NCBI GenBank assembly: GCA_937875245.1
Contig: CALNCH010000303.1
Coordinates: forward strand, 1-16,258
DNA length: 16,258 nucleotides
Direction of reading: 5' to 3'
Source of the DNA: an uncultured Spirochaetaceae bacterium
Lineage (GTDB): Bacteria > Spirochaetota > Spirochaetia > Treponematales > Treponemataceae
Shown: one piece after another, positions 14,133 through 16,258 of the stretch
Numbering within the stretch: the first letter of the stretch is position 1
Layout of the letters: each line of letters opens with the position of its first letter
Translations under genes and position numbers: made by a program
Notes under the pieces: model-generated
The model's input: the letters and a program-made list of their open reading frames with translations, nothing else
Database searches by the model: none
What the model was told of the DNA's origin: nothing

Positions 14133-14995
14133 TGACAAGTAAAAATACTCCCATTGTGGCCTTAATTTATGATTTTGATGGAACACTTTCTCCTAAGAAT
14201 ATGCAGGAGTTTAGTTTTATCAAAGCATTACATATGGAAGAAAAAGAGTTCTGGGGTAAAACAGATAAAATGTCTGTTTCAAATGATGCAAGTGGTATTT
14301 TGTGTTATATGAAATTGATGTTGGATGAAGCCCGAAACAGAGGATTATCTTTACGTAGAGAATCTTTTACAAAATTTGGGAACGAGGTTGAGTTGTTCAA
14401 AGGTGTAAAAGAATGGTTTGGTTTAATTAACACCTACGGAAAAGAAAAGGGTTTGGATATTCGACACTATATCAATTCTTCGGGCTTAAAAGAAATGATT
14501 GAGGGAACAGAAATAGCAAAAGAATTTGCAAAAATTTATGCCTGCTCCTTTTTATATAATGTTGATGGTGTTGCAGAATGGCCAGCAGTAGCAGTTGATT
14601 ATACAACTAAAACTCAATTTTTATTCAAAATAAATAAGGGTATCGAAAGCGTTAGCGATAACAAAAAAATTAATGAATATGTTCCTGAACAAGACAGACC
14701 CGTACCTTTTTCTCAAATGATTTATTTTGGAGATGGGGAAACAGATATTCCCTGTATGAAAATGGTAAAACAAAATGGGGGTCATTCTATTGCAGTATAT
14801 AAACCCCGAGATGAGTCTAAGAAAAAACGAGCTCAAAAACTTATTTTAGATAATCGGGTGAATTTTGTATGTGCCGCAGATTATTCTGTTGATAAAGATA
14901 TTTATCGAGTCGTAAAAACAATCATAGACAAAATTAAAAGTGATTATGAATTTGATTTGCTACAAAAATCTCATTTAGCAAACGCTAAAAAATGA
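14132..14995 (+). CDS. HAD superfamily hydrolase (phosphatase-like)
   Basis: 287 residues. HAD motif I is IYDFDGTLSP with nucleophile Asp14 and general acid Asp16; motif II is the Ser in YINSSGLKEM; a candidate motif III Lys lies after AVDYTTKTQ; motif IV is YFGDGETDIPCMKM. The cap region between motifs I and II (about 25-110) is helical, placing it among C1-capped phosphatases similar to phosphoserine phosphatase, but the substrate cannot be inferred. Its ATG overlaps the nfnB stop by one base (TAATG) and has no Shine-Dalgarno site, so translation probably depends on re-initiation after nfnB and its level should follow the Nfn operon. This linkage suggests, but does not show, a role connected to redox or nucleotide-cofactor metabolism. 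It converges on nrdG with a 15-nt gap and no clear terminator. Confidence 0.85.
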   Translation: MTSKNTPIVALIYDFDGTLSPKNMQEFSFIKALHMEEKEFWGKTDKMSVSNDASGILCYMKLMLDEARNRGLSLRRESFTKFGNEVELFKGVKEWFGLINTYGKEKGLDIRHYINSSGLKEMIEGTEIAKEFAKIYACSFLYNVDGVAEWPAVAVDYTTKTQFLFKINKGIESVSDNKKINEYVPEQDRPVPFSQMIYFGDGETDIPCMKMVKQNGGHSIAVYKPRDESKKKRAQKLILDNRVNFVCAADYSVDKDIYRVVKTIIDKIKSDYEFDLLQKSHLANAKK

Positions 14996-15010
14996 TGGAT
15001 AAAAGCTAGA

Positions 15011-15586
15011 TTAGCCAACCCAACGTTTTTCAGTACAAAGAATGGGAGATGGAACTGGAGTTTTACTAAAACCTTTGGGATTCATATCTGTTCCGTTTTG
15101 TTTTGCTAAAGCTTGTAAACTGGCAGGAACATTAATTATTCTTTGATTTTCGCTTCCCCTAAAAAGCAAGTCTAGATTTCGTTCCATAATGAGAAAAGGG
15201 CCATCTACTAGTATGTCTAAGTTTGAAAGTAATTCTTGTTGTTCAGGGGACCCTAATGCCACTAGATGTTCCCAAGTAAATCCAGTGTAACAAGCAACTT
15301 CATACCGTTTTGTATGTAACAGTGCTGCAAGTTGTGCAAAACCTTTCCCTTGGAAAAAAGGATCACCACCAGAAAAAGTAACCCCTCTTACGAGAGGATT
15401 TTTTTGTATATCAGAAAAAAGCTGAGAAACAGATATATCTTTTCCAGTTCCGAATTCATGAGTCTGAGGGTTATGACATCCCAAACAGTTATGAGAGCAC
15501 CCTTGTGCAAATATGCTATAACGAATACCGGGACCGTCAACGATAGAATCAGTAACAGTCCCGGCAATATTTATTATTTCGACCAT
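15011..15586 (-). CDS. nrdG: Anaerobic ribonucleoside-triphosphate reductase activating protein
   Basis: 191 residues. NrdG is the radical-SAM activase that installs the glycyl radical on NrdD, using S-adenosylmethionine and a [4Fe-4S] cluster. The cluster motif Cx3Cx2C is Cys30, Cys34 and Cys37 in AQGCSHNCLGCHNPQTHEF, preceded by the usual VDGPGIRYSIFAQG. GVTFSGGDPFFQG is the SAM-contacting glycine motif, and NLDILVDGPFLIMERN followed by RGSENQRIINVP is the conserved C-terminal half. The tail after about residue 165 is extended, with a Cys (ILCTEKRWVG) of unknown role. It is the last gene of the nrdD operon, 27 nt downstream of the glycyl-radical ORF, with no strong ribosome site (AAAGA only), so it probably relies on upstream translation. 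It is needed under anaerobic conditions for dNTP supply. Confidence 0.95.
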   Translation of the reverse strand: MVEIINIAGTVTDSIVDGPGIRYSIFAQGCSHNCLGCHNPQTHEFGTGKDISVSQLFSDIQKNPLVRGVTFSGGDPFFQGKGFAQLAALLHTKRYEVACYTGFTWEHLVALGSPEQQELLSNLDILVDGPFLIMERNLDLLFRGSENQRIINVPASLQALAKQNGTDMNPKGFSKTPVPSPILCTEKRWVG

Positions 15587-15613
15587 TGTTATCTTTTAAT
15601 AGATAAAACGAAA

Positions 15614-15778
15614 TTAAATTCCGTGTTTAATACGATCGTGTTCTTCTGCTCGTTTTGCATCATTAAAACGGTCTAAGGTTCCTACCAAATAACCAGTGAT
15701 ACGTCGAATTCTTTCAAATTCAACACCTTTTCCGTATTTAGCGTCCATGTTTACGCTGATCTTTTCTTTTTGTTCCAT
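15614..15778 (-). CDS. Stand-alone glycyl-radical domain of anaerobic ribonucleotide reductase (NrdD C-terminal part)
   Basis: 54 residues from ATG 15778, which has an excellent Shine-Dalgarno AAGGAG seven nt upstream; a longer TTG-initiated frame to 15838 is not preferred. After a short polar N-terminus (MEQKEKISVNMDAKYGKG) comes VEFERIRRITGYLVGTLDRF and then NDAKRAEEHDRIKHGI. This matches the extreme C-terminus of class III NrdD, where the Gly of the (C/T)GYL motif carries the radical; here that is Gly29. In most relatives I recall this block is continuous with the NrdD chain just after the CPxCGR zinc site. Here it is a separate ORF 136 nt beyond the nrdD stop, so it may act as a separate radical-bearing subunit, comparable in concept to YfiD/GrcA replacing the damaged end of pyruvate formate-lyase. 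NrdG, its presumed activase, is next in the operon. Confidence 0.75.
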   Translation of the reverse strand: MEQKEKISVNMDAKYGKGVEFERIRRITGYLVGTLDRFNDAKRAEEHDRIKHGI

Positions 15779-15804
15779 TTGTATCTCCTTAAAACTTTTT
15801 AAAA

Positions 15805-15900
15805 GCCCGGTAATCTTGTAGACTTCGATTCCTTTCAAAATCTACAACGGGCTCCCACCCTATTCTTTCCCTCCCGGGGAAAGTGAACATCCCTTTTCAC
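15805..15900 (-). promoter_or_regulatory. Hairpin-rich spacer between nrdD and the glycyl-radical ORF
   Basis: On the transcribed minus strand three hairpins follow each other. The first has a 5-bp stem, 15883-15887 with 15896-15900. The second has a perfect 7-bp stem, 15865-15871 with 15877-15883 and a 5-nt loop, sharing one base with the first. The third has two stacked stems: 15816-15822 with 15841-15847 (7 bp, 18-nt loop) and 15805-15809 with 15848-15852 (5 bp), separated by a 6-nt bulge. The third is followed by UUUU on the transcript, like a weak terminator or attenuator. This stretch is more GC-rich than its surroundings. Roles in mRNA processing, differential expression or ribosome hopping are all unproven. 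Confidence 0.5.
15820..15845 (-). repeat. Degenerate copy of part of the glycyl-radical coding sequence
   Basis: The 26 bases 15820-15845 match 15699-15724 (which encodes VEFERIRR) at 20 of 26 positions, in the same orientation and without gaps. In one frame this copy reads VDFERNRS; in another, the following bases read GIEVYKITGLL, reminiscent of the ITGYL radical motif. This suggests a decayed duplicate of the domain, though part of it also forms the third hairpin stem. Confidence 0.4.
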
Positions 15901-15914
15901 TTGTACCGTTACAA

Positions 15915-16091
15915 TTATTCGCAGCCACATATAGAAGGAATATTTCTACATTTTGACCGAAGTTCCTTCATTTTTTCTTCTGAGATGGGCTCCCCAGTTT
16001 TTCGTCCACATCTTGGACAAATCTCACCAATAACACCAACGTAACCACACAATGGATCTCTATCAACTGGATGATTTATAGAACCATATCC
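15915..16091 (-). CDS. nrdD: Anaerobic ribonucleoside-triphosphate reductase, C-terminal fragment of the main chain
   Basis: Only the last ~58 codons of this chain are present. NrdD reduces ribonucleoside triphosphates to deoxy forms without oxygen. The identifiable part is GYGSINHPVDRDPLCGYVGV followed by IGEICPRCGRKTGEP, the conserved block before the radical domain, with Cys residues that bind structural zinc. The chain then ends with an unusual tail (ISEEKMKELRSKCRNIPSIC, then GCE) and TAA at 15915-15917, without the RITGYL radical motif. That motif is in the next ORF. The frame stays open to 16232, but upstream of about 16091 the sequence is GC-rich and reads better as another protein on the plus strand, so the N-terminal extension is an artefact. 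The bulk of nrdD, including its active-site cysteines, is missing at the junction. Confidence 0.8.
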   Translation of the reverse strand, partial: GYGSINHPVDRDPLCGYVGVIGEICPRCGRKTGEPISEEKMKELRSKCRNIPSICGCE

Positions 16092-16258
16092 AATCCCGGC
16101 ATCGATACCCCTTACCATCTCTACGAAATGCTTCGCGGGCGTGGTTATCCGGTGACCTTCACTACCGACAGCCAGATCCGTGACGGCTTTCTGAAGAACT
16201 TCGGTGCGGTGGTCTTTGCCGATGCCCAGCATATATCGGCCGAGGCCTGCGACAGGAT
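16092..16258 (+). CDS. Foreign GC-rich coding fragment, possibly glycoside-hydrolase associated
   Basis: From about 16092 the plus strand reads continuously as NPGIDTPYHLYEMLRGRGYP, then VTFTTDSQIRDGFLKNFGAV and VFADAQHISAEACDR to the window end, in GC-rich codons unlike the rest of the window. The pattern (helix, G-Y-P-V strand, a short loop, then a V-V-F-A-D-A strand and helix) resembles the class I glutamine-amidotransferase-like or beta-galactosidase trimerisation-type domain found in some glycoside hydrolases, often from Bacteroidota. It is incomplete at both ends and has no start or stop. It is best explained as sequence from another genome joined by assembly. The function assignment is weak; the compositional break is clear. 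Confidence 0.4.

Noticed and set aside
15779..15838. TTG-initiated extension of the glycyl-radical ORF
   Set aside because: It runs through the hairpin and the Shine-Dalgarno site; the ATG at 15778 has a strong site. Kept only as evidence of a decayed duplicate.
16092..16232. N-terminal extension of the nrdD minus-strand frame
   Set aside because: It is in foreign GC-rich sequence and does not resemble NrdD; the other strand reads as a plausible protein.
1..16258. CRISPR arrays, tRNA or rRNA genes, transposases, toxin-antitoxin or other defence genes
   Set aside because: Looked for on both strands; no regularly spaced repeats, cloverleaf-like segments, rRNA motifs or transposase motifs were recognised.

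Overview
The window looks like an AT-rich spirochaete chromosome segment, most likely a host-associated Treponema recovered from a metagenome. This is judged from base composition, codon use and the resemblance of ProRS, Tex, NfnAB and NrdD/NrdG to treponemal proteins recalled from memory; no search was run. The last ~165 bases do not fit: from about 16092 the sequence becomes GC-rich (68 of 118 bases G or C over 16141-16258, hand-counted) and reads as part of an unrelated plus-strand protein. I take this as an assembly chimera or a recent junction.

Layout. 1-1378 (-): proline-tRNA ligase without its C-terminus. 1553-2196 (+): a diverged ThyX-fold-like protein in two frames, split at an A run. 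2208-2825 (-): a lipoprotein. 2906-5260 (+): tex, followed by three palindromes. 5392-8811 (-): an aldehyde dehydrogenase, a uracil-DNA-glycosylase-like protein overlapping a GNAT acetyltransferase, and a periplasmic SIMPL protein. 8894-9000 (+): a promoter and terminator enclosing a probable ~72-nt small RNA. 9057-11611 (+): an MBOAT acyltransferase and an SGNH hydrolase, a polysaccharide O-acetylation pair. 11768-14995 (+): nfnA-nfnB-HAD phosphatase, with a promoter and Shine-Dalgarno sites. 15011-16091 (-): the class III ribonucleotide reductase operon nrdD (3' end), a 54-aa glycyl-radical ORF, and nrdG.

Three things stand out. First, six genes (proS, lipoprotein, tex, aldehyde dehydrogenase, GNAT, MBOAT) have a sigma70-like -35/-10 pair with a 17-bp spacer, and the -10 ends only 6-8 nt before the ATG with no Shine-Dalgarno site, so their mRNAs should be leaderless or nearly so. 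Internal operon genes and nfnA use normal Shine-Dalgarno sites. Second, the glycyl-radical domain that normally ends NrdD is a separate ORF with a strong ribosome site, 136 nt beyond the nrdD stop, across a hairpin-rich spacer containing a degenerate copy of part of that domain. Third, the ThyX-like gene is split by a one-base slip that restores the apparent family sequence exactly.

Physiologically the genes suit an anaerobe: oxygen-sensitive ribonucleotide reductase with its activase, and the electron-bifurcating NfnAB transhydrogenase balancing NADH, NADPH and ferredoxin.
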